Below are positions 39,808 through 52,990 of a stretch of 64,000 bases of DNA, one piece after another. The notes under the pieces were generated by a model. The model did no database searches and was not told the DNA's origin. It saw only the letters and a list, made by a program, of their open reading frames with translations. The translations under genes were made by a program, and so were the position numbers. Numbering within the stretch: position 1 is the first letter of the stretch; each line of letters begins with the position of its first letter. This stretch comes from Aphrophora alni. Taxonomy: Eukaryota > Arthropoda > Insecta > Hemiptera > Aphrophoridae. The stretch lies in contig OY740768.1 of NCBI GenBank assembly GCA_963513935.1, positions 69,490,231 through 69,554,230 of the forward strand, read 5' to 3'.

Positions 39808-39960
39808 AACTGTATCTAAAATCTATTAAGAGAATGATTACATCAAATAATAAGAAATCTCTTTGAATGAATATTTTGCTAACCCAAGAGTCTCAGGTAA
39901 TATCCAGCTAAACTCTACCATTGTATCTAGTGAAAAGCTATTCAAGATCAAATAGTAAAT
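36000..39960. other. AT-rich stretch, includes older duplicate and microsatellite
   Basis: No gene is supported. 37215-37600 is the diverged relative of 31750-32130. A small tandem of TTAGTTAGTTCTTACA lies at 36303-36335. An (AT)n then (GT)n tract lies at 39771-39807. The open frame 38226-38432 has no recognisable motif. Confidence 0.55.
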
Positions 39961-39968
39961 TTATTTAA

Positions 39969-40135
39969 ACACAACATAAATAGAATATTTATCATTTGTG
40001 AAATTTATTTATAATTTCTTTTAACATAAATATCGACTAGATTACTATGAATTAAACTTAATTTTTGTATAATCTTTTTTAAATTATGAATTTAATAGTG
40101 ATAGACCTATAATATTTATTACTTTAGTATTTATA

Positions 40136-40184
<49 letters not shown>

Positions 40185-43100
40185 ATTACAATTAGAAATA
40201 ACCAAGCAGAATAAATACTTCGACACTTCAATACCTCAAATAAAAGGAGACTTGTAATAGAGTTGAATTTGTGAATAATAAAGATTAAAGTAAAATAAAA
40301 CTTATAAAGATATTTAATACAAATAAAAGATTATATTTATGAATATAAATCGGAGTGATTACTGGTTAATAGTAAAGTATATAATTAATAAATAAATAAT
40401 ATATATATATATAACTTATAGTATTACAGTACAGACATAAATGATTGAAAGTAGGGTTAAAACAGGGTTTGTTTTAAAAAAAATTTGTAGTTCAATATCC
40501 TGAGGAAGTATAAATCACAAAGACTGCTGCTTATCTATTACTGAAGTTAAGTAAATTACCATATAAGATTCTTAAAACAAGCTTTTTATTTAAGAAAATA
40601 TGTGTGAATAACAGAAATTTTAAATGTATAGCCTTAAATATATCTAACAATGTATAGTAAAAAAAAAATCTAACGGCTATTTGTGTATTATTATTTGATT
40701 TATTATTTTTTCTACTTTTTATACAATCATGTGGAAACACTGCCCAGGTTAATATACTCACTTATCAGAAAGTCCACAGAGGTAGGACTTGCTACACAAA
40801 AGGGCAGAATTTAAATGTATTTTTTTGTTTGTGCATATGTGTGGTTTGTGTAGTATCATGTTACTAATTATTTTTTATTTACGAACAAAGGAATGAAGCC
40901 GCAACGAGTATAATAAAAAAAATTAATGTTTTTGCCAAAAAAATAAAAATGTATTTTCAAATTTATTTCTAAAATTTTAATATAGGAAAATTCATTAAGT
41001 TATGTTTGACAAAAAATAAGTTTTAGTGCCCTTCTTCATTGCGACATATTCATTAAGCATACCTTCCTGTCAGATAAATTGAAATTTGTGACTCATAAAA
41101 CTTATTACAAGAATTACAAAGTCTAGGGAAAAAAATCTAAACTCTATCTTGATAAATCCTTAATGTTTCTGAGAAGAAGGTAAACATAATGATTTTACAC
41201 AGTAGGGCTTTTTGGAATTTTCATAATATCTGCAATACTATCAATAAAGATGCAAATTATTTATTAAATATTTCTTCTATATCGGTTCAATAGTACACAA
41301 AAGTTAAAGCTTTTCCCCTTCCTACCCATTTGTAGACCTTTTACTTATCAATGCAATGAAAATCAAGATCCGAGCATTTTTTAAAATAAATAATATGAAA
41401 CGATAATTTAACTTTACAAATTTAAAATAAGTACATACTTCATCAGTCACAGGATAATCAAATTACCATATTTCTTTTTTTCAGATTGTTCTTATATTAA
41501 ATTTATGAAATTCCTGTGACACTGTGTTAAACTTAGCCAATTAGTACATCTTATTTATAGTAACATAAATTTCTTCTTATATATCTATACCTTGGATCAA
41601 CTATTTAAGCCACATTAAAATAAAGATGAAAATGCCACCGCAGTCTTCGTTATCCATGACGGGTAATGACATCCACACTACCACATCATAAATAACAAAA
41701 ACTGAGATGTTCGATGTCCGCATAACTACAGTTTATCAGAAATATTTCCCTCTATATTATCTAGGTTTTCCAACACATATTAACAATTGGCAATAAAAAT
41801 ACAAGAAATACAAAATACTCTGATGTTTTTTATTTACTATACAACTAGGTAGGATATTTCAAAAGTTTACATAAAGTTGAAACTAAGAACTTAAAACAGT
41901 AAGTAGGATATATTTTTCTGAAATGTGATATTATACTAATATAAACTGAAATTTATAAGAACGAAAATTAGAACGCAATTATAATCTATATTGGGTACAG
42001 TATGTGGTTCTCTATTGTTTACTCTCTTCTTTTAACACAAACTCAGATTATTAAATTTCAAAGTAACATTGTAGAAATATTCTATGAATATTATTAAAAT
42101 TTTATGATGCACCGTAATCTTGTCATAATAAGGAAAGAATTGATTGGCCCAAAAAGTCACTTTAATAATCAAATCAAATTTTATTGACATGAAGTTACTT
42201 TTGGGCCATACTGTATATTATGTTGCTGGAGTTATATAATGCCACTTTATACAGTAATTTAATTAGTTTCTACATACAGTTTTATAAGCTATTGGTGTGC
42301 TATTTTTGATCTTTCATAAAAATTCGAAGAACCTGCATCATTTAAAAATATATTTCACCTTATATCCGTTATTTAATTACGATTTCAGTCACTCCTTTCC
42401 AGTCAGAGAACTTTGTAACTTGTCATGCAGTTTGACTGAACATTTGTTGAGTTTCTCATTCCACAAATTTGATGTACGTCTTGTGGATTGTAGCTACATA
42501 TTGGCGGAGTGACTAGTACAAGAAGATTTAAAATTATTCTTTCTGAAATAGTCACTCCACAAATCTATAGCCATGACATCTTTGAAGTAACATCTAAGAA
42601 TATTAATTAATTAATTACATATTTTAAAACTCTAGAACTAATAAATATTATGATTACTTGATATTCTTTCAAGGAAGATATTTTAATTTTATAAGCTAAG
42701 TGTAAATACAAACAAAATTTGGTAAAATATTTGTATGTCTAAACAATGAAAGTCTCGATTTGAACAATAAAAACATAGATACATATAGTTATACTAAATT
42801 TTGTAGCTTTGTTACAGATACAGTCATTTCAGATATGATCGTAAAATTAATGTCGGGGTTTCTGAAAATAAAAAAAAAACATTACAATGACAAATATAAT
42901 GAAATATTATACAATGGTTTAAAAAGTAATAAATATTCAGATCGACCTTTGAAACTATAATTAATTCAAATCTATAACTAGAACATAATTTTTACAATGA
43001 AATATTTCATTACTCTCCTTAGTTTTAACAATAATGATAATATTGGGCATTGAAATTGAAATAATACAAATGATTGCCCATGAACTGCACATTAATTTAT

Positions 43101-43222
43101 TTTCTACTGAAAAAATCACGAATAAAACAATAGAAAGATGTTAACTAATGAATATATCCGTTTCGTACAATACAATTGATAAAATACTCAACAATATAAA
43201 TAAAATTGAGCTTGACTTGTGA
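39969..43222 (+). repeat. Recent segmental duplication, copy 2
   Basis: This is the partner of 27297-30524 (see that entry). The last 450 bp contain an open frame at 42760-42960 with KKKHYNDKYNEILYNGL. It is partly preserved in copy 1 (30235-30290) but broken by an insertion there. Further on, about 43155-43220 reads SYNTIDKILNNINKIELDL before a stop. These pieces resemble the upstream part of a Penelope-like ORF by position, because the PLE reverse transcriptase relic begins 20-60 bp later, but I cannot confirm that from motifs. Confidence 0.9.
40143..40181. repeat. (TA)n microsatellite in copy 2
   Basis: Equivalent to the tract at 27474-27517. It is followed by TATTATTACAATTAGAAATA, which is absent from the other copy. 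Confidence 0.9.
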
Positions 43223-43240
43223 GATAATATTTAGATAGAA

Positions 43241-44021
43241 TAAAGCTCGAACACAAAATCTCACAAAAAGTATGTTATATTATGGGAAACCCTCTATCGA
43301 GTTTCATCGCTAATTTTTTTATTAGTTCGTTTGAAATAAATTCTAAAAGTTCTTTAAAATATTTCCCGCGAGTGTGGGTGAGGTACGTGGATGACATTTT
43401 TGAAATGTTTGATATAAATAAACATATCGAAGAGTTTTGTGATATTATCAATTTATTTTACCCAACTATGAAGTTTAAGACAGAAGTTGAAAAAGATAAT
43501 AATCTTCTATTTTTGGTTGTAAATGTGTTTAGAAAAAGTAATAATTGATCGTTTAGTGTTTATATAAAGGTTAAACATACAGAACTAAGAAAACACACCA
43601 TTCACCCGCACCTGCTTTCAATTCTATGGTTCACAGTTTAATAAACTTACCTCTGTCTACAGAATATTACGAAAAAGAAGTTTAATCTATGTATATTACT
43701 GCAATGTTTAATGGTTATCCAAAAGAAATAATAGATAATATCATAAAGAAAGCGAAATTTAAAAAAAATAAGGAATCGAGAAGTAGGCTACTCTTAAAAG
43801 AATGGGCAATATATTTCGACAACGGTGAGTTAAAACTGCATTTGCTCCTCCAATGACAAATACTGTAAAAAAATTACTAAGAAAATAGGGAAATTTAAAT
43901 GTAGCAATGCCAGCCGACAATAATCTTTGTAAAATTTTTTGGAAATCCAAAAGATAAAATTAAAGAACAAGATAAATTAGCAGTTTATTGTATAAATTGT
44001 AAAATATGTCCGAAAAAATAA
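43241..44021 (+). pseudogene. Penelope-like element reverse transcriptase relic
   Basis: It starts with the family terminal motif ATAGAATAAAGCTCGAACAC (43241). From 43282 the frame reads MGNPLSSFIANFFISSFE, then VWVRYVDDIFEMF, then FYPTMKFKTEVEKDNNLLFL, stopping at 43546. These match the GSPLSP, RYVDD and FLD-type motifs in the catalytic palm of PLE reverse transcriptases; YVDD holds two of the metal-binding Asp residues. After the stop and several frameshifts, typical downstream pieces remain: a HPHLLS segment near 43600, YPKEIIDNIIKKAKF at 43714-43758, APPMTNTVKKLLRK at 43841-43886, and KDKIKEQDKLAVYCINCKIC to a TAA at 44019-44021. The N-terminal palm motifs and the GIY-YIG domain are missing. 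It is clearly non-functional. Confidence 0.85.
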
Positions 44022-44524
44022 TAAGCCAAACAAAATGAAATGTTAGGATAAGGGCAAAGTGTTCTTGTTTGGCCTACATATTTTACAAGAGGATGTGTAA
44101 GCCTCTTTGTATTCGTCTTCATTAGTCGTCATACTTTTTCTGGCGAACAGTTAGATTTCTAAAGTTACTTTGAATTCTCCAAATCAAACTCAAAATCAAT
44201 ACTCAAATAATACGACATGTTTTCTTTGAATGAGATAATTATAAAGTAGGAAAGTATCTGGAAATTTAGCATGACGATAAAATGCCTTTCAGCTACAGAT
44301 GCTGTAAAAAGCATAATGACTAAAGTGATAAGTTTATGCATATAGGAATGATAAAAAATAATGTTGTGAACGATAGTCCTACGTCATAAAATATCGTGAA
44401 ATCTATCCGTTGGTAACTTACACTCTAGAATGTTGTTTTAATTTTAAAGTACTCAAAGTTTCAAATAATCCGTTTTAAAATAAATACTATAAAGAAACAA
44501 GCATTATTGATACCTAAATCATTA

Positions 44525-44770
44525 CTACAGTGAGCTTTTTACGTTTGACAAAGAATTTCAAAATAATACTCCACGTGCTCATATTGTCTATATCCCCATA
44601 CTTGAGCTGCATAACAAATTGTTGATCTTTGTACCCCGTTAAACACGATCATTTTGCTCTCAAAGGGAAACGTTTGTTCACCATTAAGCTACTCCAAGCG
44701 CCGCAAATTGTGGCTTTAGCAGTTTCGCCGCAAATTTGTCAAACGTCTTTTTCAATTACCTGAAAACAAC
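44525..44770 (-). pseudogene. LINE reverse-transcriptase C-terminal fragment (inverted part)
   Basis: The minus strand reads AKATICGAWSSLMVNKRFPL and, after a frameshift near 44650, IVFNGVQRSTICYAAQVWGY and YEHVEYYFEI. This corresponds to the thumb-side region after the reverse transcriptase of Jockey/I-like LINEs, where a SVxRSxLxYGAxxWG motif is usual. The fragment directly abuts the plus-strand segment at 44790, which reads as the following part of the same kind of protein in the opposite direction. Confidence 0.7.
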
Positions 44771-44791
44771 ACACCCAATTATGTTTTATAT

Positions 44792-45025
44792 TTGGAGTTA
44801 AATTTGGATAGGTTATTTTGTTTCACTTTGAACCTGCATATAAAATATATTTCAAAAGTATTCAAGTTGTCGTTCGATAGGCTACCTTATTATTTTGCTA
44901 GGGAAATAATAAACGCCATTTTGTTTTGGCACTCGTATAAAGAATGGAAAATAATGGCAGATGGATATTCTGTACCTTTTACCGAGGGACTGAATGGAGC
45001 GAAAAAATGGAAATGTTTGCAATAG
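44792..45025 (+). pseudogene. LINE C-terminal fragment (forward part)
   Basis: The plus frame reads MELNLDRLFCFTLNLHIKYI, then FKLSFDRLPYYFAREIINAI and LFWHSYKEWKIMADGYSVPF before a stop at about 45023. The order (a KLPxxTPxY-like position, then a conserved acidic residue, then a Trp-rich helix) suits the segment that follows the YGAQVWG motif in LINE proteins. Seen with the minus-strand piece at 44525-44770, it is most simply one LINE copy whose 5' part was inverted during insertion. The two pieces do not overlap in protein content. The family assignment of this half is weaker than that of the inverted half. Confidence 0.5.
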
Positions 45026-45416
45026 TAGAAGGGATAAGTCACCGAAGTAAACAAGATAATCTTAAGGCCGTAACAATTCTACGTTTCATACTATTTATAA
45101 ATCTTTGAATTTAAATAACCTTTCGTATCTGGGTAAGGATGTTTGAATATATAGATATATTGAATTTTCAAAAGTAACATTGAATTTATAGACTAACCTA
45201 AACTAACGATTAATGTGCTTTGTTTTGAATATTTAAATAGAACAATCCGGTGTGAAGTTAGCTTTCTAATAATGTTTTTCAGTAGAAATTATACTCATAA
45301 TTCAAAACTAACTTCTAAATTTGAAAAAAGAAACTAACCTGAAATAAATATATTTGTCTTTTAATTTTAGTAACTCAAATTGGGCAGGCAAGTGTGAAGT
45401 TAGCCGGACAATATTG

Positions 45417-45475
45417 TCAATTTGTCTGCGACAAGTGATTAGCCGGTAATTGATTGTCTGCGACAAGTGATTTCG
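45417..45475 (+). repeat. Short tandem duplication
   Basis: TTGTCTGCGACAAGTGATT occurs twice 32 bp apart (45420 and 45452), each copy containing the dyad TTGTC...GACAA. Confidence 0.8.
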
Positions 45476-45479
45476 TCTT

Positions 45480-48400
45480 ACAATAAAACATGTGACCAGC
45501 GCACGATTTATTTTTTATAACTTTATTCTGGTTAGCACAATACATTTTTATAAAATAATTCAGGAAACAAAAATAACTTCTTTACACATGTTTAACCTAA
45601 TATAATTAACAAAAGAAGGAGAATATACATTATTAGTTTAAATAAACAGTAATATGACTTTAAAAATTCGAAAGTGTAAAATGTGTTTAACCTGATTTTT
45701 TTTTCGAATTTTACCTGAATATCATTAAAAAAAAACTTTCGAAAAAAAAGTCCATCTTGATACCGAATAACTAAAACTTCAAAATATAATTAAAACTATG
45801 CTTAATAATTTCTTTAGGCTCACTGTTTAGACTAATTTTATCATCTTCAAACCATTTTTAAAAATTGTTAAGAAATCAAAATGAACTGATCAGTGTTCAA
45901 AGTTCCCAACTGGAGACATTGGTTTGGGTCGTACTTGAAATTAAAAAAAAATGTCAAAATCAGCTGAGCATGTATTGGGATAGTCGACTTTTTACAGTGA
46001 CGGCCATGATCAATATGTATCACTCTCCTACTCCTGAACCAGAATATTTATTGAGATTATAATCAATGTATTTTGTTGGTTCCCTAAAGGCTACATTTTA
46101 ACAATATTTGATTTCAACCAATTTATATCAAATAAAAACTTTGTGGTTGGTATAATATCAGGTACCTCTGGATTTGAATTATCAGCAAATAATAATAATA
46201 ATAATTAAAAATAATGTCTAGGCTATATGTATAATATGACAAAATACAAAACTTGTCAATAAATTTATTTGAATTTAGGCGCCATTGAAACTTTAATTTA
46301 TTATTTTTCACGATAGCAAACTTATGTACTATATGTAAGTAGGTAAAAGAGCTGTTATAAAAATTACACATGATGTTTTTGTTACAGGTATAATTTTTTA
46401 AACTTTCTGCTCTTTTAAACTGTTGCCGGTATTAATTTAAGGAACCAGAGCCAACTAACTCAGCCTTACATTCTTCACTGACTGAGAAAGTTATCAATAT
46501 ATTAAAAATAATAATAATAATAACCATAAATATCCACACATAAAAATACAACTTTGAATTATTTTATATGTAAAGTATAACATCAGAAAACAATACTATT
46601 GGAAAAACATTGACTTCACAAGAAATATTGGTACATTTAAATGAGAAGCAATGTGTTGAAATAAGTAAATTTTGTAGTCAAGCCTGTGCATATAGGTTGG
46701 TCTCATTAGAGAGTATAATTGTCAGTTTAGTAAGCTATTATTGTTATGTTTTGTTTAAGAAATCAGGTGTAATTCAGTGTTGGATTATTTTTCATTTGCA
46801 ATTGAAAAAATAGTAGAATTTCCATTTTAGAATATCATATGATTTGATTAAAAACAAACAATTTCATTTCTTTAAAACCGTTTACGTCAAATTTAAATTG
46901 ATAATAATGTGAAGGAAAATTAAAGTTTTAATATCATTATTTTGTAGTAAAAAAAAAAGAAAAAGAAAATAATAATTTTATTACAATGTGTGACGAATAA
47001 TTTATCTTGGAATAACCACTCCTTTAACAGTCCTTGATCAAGAGAATACAGTCAAAGAAAACTATTGTCAAAATTGTAAATTACTTTCAATAAAAACGTT
47101 TATTTTAATTATTACTAAATATTACAACAAAATGAAGCTAATTATAACACTAAATAAAATTTAACTAAACATTATTTTAGCAAAAATAACTTAGCTTTAC
47201 GGTTTGTTGTGTAGATCGTACGTTCCACAGGTTAATGTGATATTATAGTTTGTAACAGTATGGACAGTAGACTACAGTTGACTTCTTGGTGCTCAAGACT
47301 GTTGACTAAGTAGGGAGAGCGTATCGGCCTATCCTAGTTTCACTTGCTTTGGTTATATGAAATTGTTGTTTTTATTGGAATGTAAATAGATTTTAGGTAA
47401 AAAACGTGAATATCGCTTTGCCTTCTAGTTTTTAGTATCTACATCGTTGTTTTAAATGTAGTTTACTGATACTTTTATAAATATTTATTTGATTTTATGA
47501 TTTCATATAGAAAGGGAATAAACATAATAGAAAGGGGGTATGTATTATGTTAAACGTAATACCACCATATAAATGAAAAGAGAATTTTATAGAACAAATT
47601 TATGTTATTTTTTTGCCCTATTATGTAGTTAGAAGGTATCGAAATCTGTGGCTGCATAAACCGTCTGATCAAATCGCGGGAGATTGCCAGACACAAAATC
47701 ATTTAACCTTTTTTGGTTTGACTTTAAAAGAAACAAAAACTCACAATGTCTCATAAAAGAAAACAAATTTATCTACATTGGGTAGATTTGGTTTAACACA
47801 TTTTTATTTATCGCTAATTAAAGTTGTAATGTAATCTATTTATAATTATTAAAAAAAAATTATTATTATTTAATAAAAATGTATGTATTATAAGAAATTT
47901 CACAGATAGATGGAAATTTTAACATTTAAGATATCCATAAATATTAGTTTTTATTTTTATGTTTAAAACATCAGCGTGAAACTGTCCAACTAACTTTTTA
48001 ACGAAAGGTATATTTTCTACATTCTTTCTAGAAATGTATTTATACGAAAGAGCAATTGAAAACTAGAGATTGAAAAAGTTTAAGATTGTAAAAATAATTA
48101 ATAAATATTTAATACTACTGTGAATACTTGTATGTTGTCGAGGAACATATCTCCTATTAATATATGTATTATTATATTTAACTCAACTGATTTTGCCCCG
48201 TCCTAATACGATAAGTCTTGAAATAAATACTACTGTTGCTAAGAGAAGGGTATATTTTTTCAGTATAATGAAATTTTTTTTCATTACTCTGACAAAATTA
48301 CACAAAAGTCGTAAAAATGTACTTTGAAATCTGTTTAAATATATTTTATGCTTGTCTCAGATGTGGAAATCAAGATTTAAATATATACTTCTTGGTAAAC

Positions 48401-49590
48401 ATCGGCTAAAAGAAGGTCTGCGTTTTTAGATTTTCTTGGTAACATATACGTTGGGGTTTTTTGCAATAATTAATGTTCATACATATTTTGCTAAAAATCT
48501 ATTACAAAAATACGTAAAATGAATACATAACAAATTAACTAAGGGTCATTAAATATTTTGAATTTCCGTTGTTAAAATACCATGTAGGTTTTTAATGCGT
48601 CTTTAATCAAATAGATGTTTGCCTCCTTTTAACACTTGTGTGGGAGGTCATCTCAATAATTTACAGATGACTTATCACCGCCATTGTCTGTTTAACAACC
48701 ATGTTAATCCCTTAATCAGTGTTTGTACCAATTTCAGTTACAATTTTAAAATGCGTTAACAATTAATTGACATCGTGTTTCCTCAGCATATTGTAAAGCC
48801 TATAATAACAGGGCTTGTATAGTTACAAACGAAACCGAATAATACATATTACTGTATTTTTTTTTGTAAAAAAACGTAATGAAAACTTGGTTTACTAAAA
48901 GAAATGGAGTTAATTATTCAAACAATGACAGAGAAGTTATAGCCTAGTTAGATTTCTATATCAATTAATAAGTTACAACTAAAGTACACATCCAAGATAT
49001 TATTAAGAATAGGAACACATTATAAAGTTCATTGCACCATTATACCTAACAATTCTCAGATAAAACAAACAGCATAATTTCGTTTACCTGTAATTTGTGA
49101 ATATCGGAGGTTTGATACCAGTTACATTAAATAACAAATTAGACAGTCAAATAAATATTTCTAGCCTTTTACTTACTTCTAACCTCGTTACCAACTTACA
49201 ATTTCTAAGACCACCATCTTTGTTTGTTAGTTACAGTATACAACTTTTTTTCTTTAGACACAATAGTCGTGACATTATAGATGGATATTAATATGTTATA
49301 ATTTGTATGTGCGACCACTAAGTAGAGCTTGAAATTTTTTACAATGAATAATATTTCATTGCCAAAAACAATTAAACAATATTTGAATTATAAACGAAAA
49401 ACTTAAACACATTAATATTAGCAAAATTACAAGTATTATTAATAATAAATGTATGTATTTAGATTGTTTACAGAGCTAAACTGTTATAAAATATCTAGTC
49501 ACGATATCGCCAAAACTCTTAACTCGATTTTGTTTAAAATTTACTAAATAAGTAACTGGGAGTAAATTTTAATGAAAAAATTTAAATAAT
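45480..49590. other. AT-rich stretch without genes
   Basis: No gene is supported. AAT/ATT trinucleotide runs are at 46189-46205 and 46507-46523. The open frames 45865-46062, 46123-46371, 46610-46813 and 49097-49291 show no motif. The part 47210-47350 is a little less AT-rich but unrecognised. Confidence 0.55.
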
Positions 49591-49855
49591 ATTATGGATT
49601 TTAATTTTAAATCATGGATAATTACTTTCTTATTTACAAAACTTTATTTTCATGAAAATTTCCTGAGTAAACATAAATAACATTTTGAAATTTAATTTTA
49701 AATCAAGAATAAATACGTTCGTATTTACAAAACATTATTTTCATGAAAACTGCCAGAATAAACTTGAATGATATTGTGGAATATAATTTCAAATCAAGTA
49801 TAATTACTTTCGTATTTACAAAACTTTATTTTCTTGTCTATCTTAGTATAAACAT
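49591..49855 (+). repeat. Tandem repeat, about 91-bp period, three copies
   Basis: Copies start near 49591, 49682 and 49772. Each has TTTAAATCA, ATTACTTTC or a variant, GTATTTACAAAACTTTATTT and TCATGAAAA (TCTTGTCT in the last copy). Confidence 0.85.
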
Positions 49856-50749
49856 TTTTAAGCGCTGCGAATATTGTTTTTAACCGAATGTACATAAAAC
49901 GTTGTAAATAATATGACTCAGTTAAATAAATAGATGATTTGAAAACTATTAACGATATTTTAGTTATTTTTGTGTGAAAATATCCTAAAAAAATCATATA
50001 AGTCATCAAATCATATAGATTCTCTTCTAAAAGTTAAAAAACCGAATGTTTTTTTATACACATGACTGTAAATTTTAAGTTAGTCAAAGTCCAATTATTT
50101 ATGCGACATGTAAGCAAATTAAACGAAATAGACCTTTTCCATCCATACACTTTAAGCCTTATGTTAAATTTATGTATTTTTGCTCAATTACAAAATTTTA
50201 AGGTTAGCAATCATCGCCATATCGCCTATATCTTAAAACTACTCCGTCTATATAAATAAATGATAATGCAAGTCACTGTTATCTCTTGAAAAAATTGACC
50301 AAAACTTATTTTCCTGAATTATGTAAAAATTTGATTTTATGGGCTTATACTTAATACCATTAACTAAAGGCAATTAAATAACCAAAAAAAGATTATTTAA
50401 TTGACAATAATATTGTCAAAAGCATAAATTATACCATCAAAAATATAACCTAATCTTTTGCTAAACCTGAAAACACTCGGAATTAAACCATTCATTGGAG
50501 TTATTTGAACGCATTCCTTCCCTCCTCCCTCTGTATACATCTAATTTAATATCTCCAAATCTAATGTTTCAGGTAAATAAATTAAATCCCTACCATATTT
50601 ATTTACCATCATATCTTCATTTCGCCTTTCTCTGTAAATAAAATCTAATGCACCTCCCAATTTTCAAATCAGAATGTCATTTTCCCCTACCCTGCAATAA
50701 GATCCCAAATTATTAGCTCCTGGATATAACTAAGCTGAATTTCACATGT

Positions 50750-50761
50750 CCCCCCCCCCCC
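50750..50761. repeat. Poly(C) run
   Basis: Twelve C residues. Similar C or G runs are at 2567-2576, 54277-54289 and 61212-61221, unusual in such AT-rich DNA. Confidence 0.9.
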
Positions 50762-51788
50762 TAATAGTTAGAGAAAAAGCTTACATTTTTGTTTTACAAT
50801 GCTATGTTAAGAATCCCGGATTATAAACTGAGTCAAAACATAGGTCCACATTTTTATTGTTCATCCAACCTACTGATTCTTGGTTGTTGTAGAAAATTAC
50901 CAAGAAATAAAATTTATATTTTTTTGTCATCCACTTAGTTATCTTTTTAGGTACAGAAAAAATTAATAAATATTTTGTTTCTCATTAAAATATGAAAATA
51001 TTTTGTCTCTTGTAATTTTTTTATAAAGTTAATGGTTTTCGAATTATGTGACGTTAAAAATATTAAACGGCCGCCTTTTTAGAAATATTTGGAATGATGT
51101 CTTGTTTTTGGTACAGATGTAAATCGTTACAGATAATCTGAACTCAAAAAGTTATCTATTTCTAAAGTTAAAACTTTTCTATAAAAAAACACAAAAAATA
51201 TAGCATATCTGTAGGAAAACAATGATTTTCCGGACACATGTTTTTATAAAATGTTTTCTTAGTTTTCACTTGGAGAATGAACTTTGAGAGTACCGGGTGA
51301 ATTTCAGAAACACTGTACATAAAATGTATCTATGTTAAAATATATATTCACAAAACTTGACATTCGATTTATTGTTTAAGTTTATCAAACTCAGACGACA
51401 TTTTAATTAAAGTAGTGACTGATAATACTCGTATATCCTGAAACTCTTGATCAGATTTAGGAACTCTACAACTAATGATATGTTCAGTACATATTTACAA
51501 CAGATATTTGGAAATGCTTGAAAATATTATGACGTAATCACTGCAATATTTTGGGTGTAAAATTGCTTAGTTACTCTGTCCAATTTGGCAATGTGAATAA
51601 TTTATGGTACAATATTCTATATAAATTACCTTCATAGTATCGTGTTTATACACAACAAATGTGACGGATTTTAAAATTTTAACCATAGAATGATCAATGA
51701 TCATGACTTTCAAGATCTAAATAGGTTAACATAAATAAATACCTATATCATATCTTATAACGAAATTAAAAAAATTAAAAAATGAGCT

Positions 51789-51812
51789 TATATATATATA
51801 TATATATATATG
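51789..51812. repeat. (TA)n microsatellite
   Basis: Twelve TA units. Confidence 0.95.
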
Positions 51813-51949
51813 TGATAGCACATAAACTTTATAGATCCATGCCTAATTAATATAAAACAAGCAAAATAAATATAAACTTTACATTATTATAACTTAACAT
51901 AAATAATTTATAAATTTATTTAAAAATACTCATACTACAAGTTTTAAAC

Positions 51950-52600
51950 TTGCTAACATTTACTGATAAAATAACTTACCAACTTGTCTACTCAATCTTA
52001 TTATGTGATCACAGTCTAAAGTATATACTAACGTATTATTCTCTATACACAATAAGACGTAAGAAATACCCCGAACTGAGATACATTTCCTGGATTGTAC
52101 TTTGCCTAATACAATCTTCATTACTGTGTGAACAGATGATAACAATTACAAATAAAACTATAAAATTATTCCATTATCAATAAACTAATAATTGCATACT
52201 ATATAAAAATATAAAACAACGTTGACCCTCAACTACAATTGCCATATCAAATAAATGAATTGAGGAGAGGAAATATATTATATTTTAATATAAATTAATC
52301 CAAATTTATAAAAACTATAAGCAAGTTAGTAGATACCAAAAATGTAATATATAACTCGTAAAATTCTTTGAAAGTTAAAACTTTTTTTTTAAATTTACTA
52401 CTCTAACTTATTATACCGTCACAAGTCTGAGGTATCCTTGAGTGTTATTTTCTTATACACAGTAACACATACAAGTGATTGTTCGAGGAATTCGTAAACT
52501 CATACTGATAATTTGCAGACGCCTCACATCGGTATAGTAATTTATATTCAGCGTATAATTTTGTCAGCCTATAAAGAGTTCAAACTTAAAAAGCTGTATT
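51950..52600 (+). repeat. Diverged tandem duplication, about 430-bp period
   Basis: 51985-52110 and 52405-52510 share a TACTC(A/T)A(A/T)CTTATTAT segment, a (A/G)TCACA(A/G)TCTGA/TCTAA segment, GTATAT...TTATT(C/T)TC and ATACACA(A/G)TAA. A weaker relative is at 36880-36935. The open frames in it (51950-52183, 51960-52145) do not carry over to the second copy, so I do not call a gene. Confidence 0.5.
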
Positions 52601-52957
52601 AGATTGAAACTTGAGTAGCCTACTAATATGATGTAAAAAATTTTAACCTATAAAATTTGTATGAATTCCATATATTAAACTGTTTAAAATAAGGATATTC
52701 AATACTAAACATTTATAATATATTATGACTTATATAAAATGAACTCTCCTTAATTACAAGTGGTAAATTATTTATAATAAATTGAATGTTTGACGTTCCT
52801 TCTTAATACTATCAATAATTGTTTTATCACAACTATACAGTCGAAGTCACATTCCAAAACTTTTCATATATAAATATTAAAAAAAACTACCGGTTTCGTG
52901 ATAGTTTTTCCAAGCCACGAACTAAATTAAAATACACTTAAAAAGTAAACCAGAAAG

Positions 52958-52990
52958 ATGGTTTAGGGTTGCGGTTGGGGTTTGGGGTTG
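52958..52990 (+). repeat. G-rich telomere-like tract
   Basis: GGTTTAGGGTTGCGG followed by TTGGGGTTTGGGGTTG gives five closely spaced G tracts and could form a two- or three-layer G-quadruplex. It is a short imperfect (TT)GGGG-type repeat and not the TTAGG repeat of insect telomeres. Confidence 0.6.
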
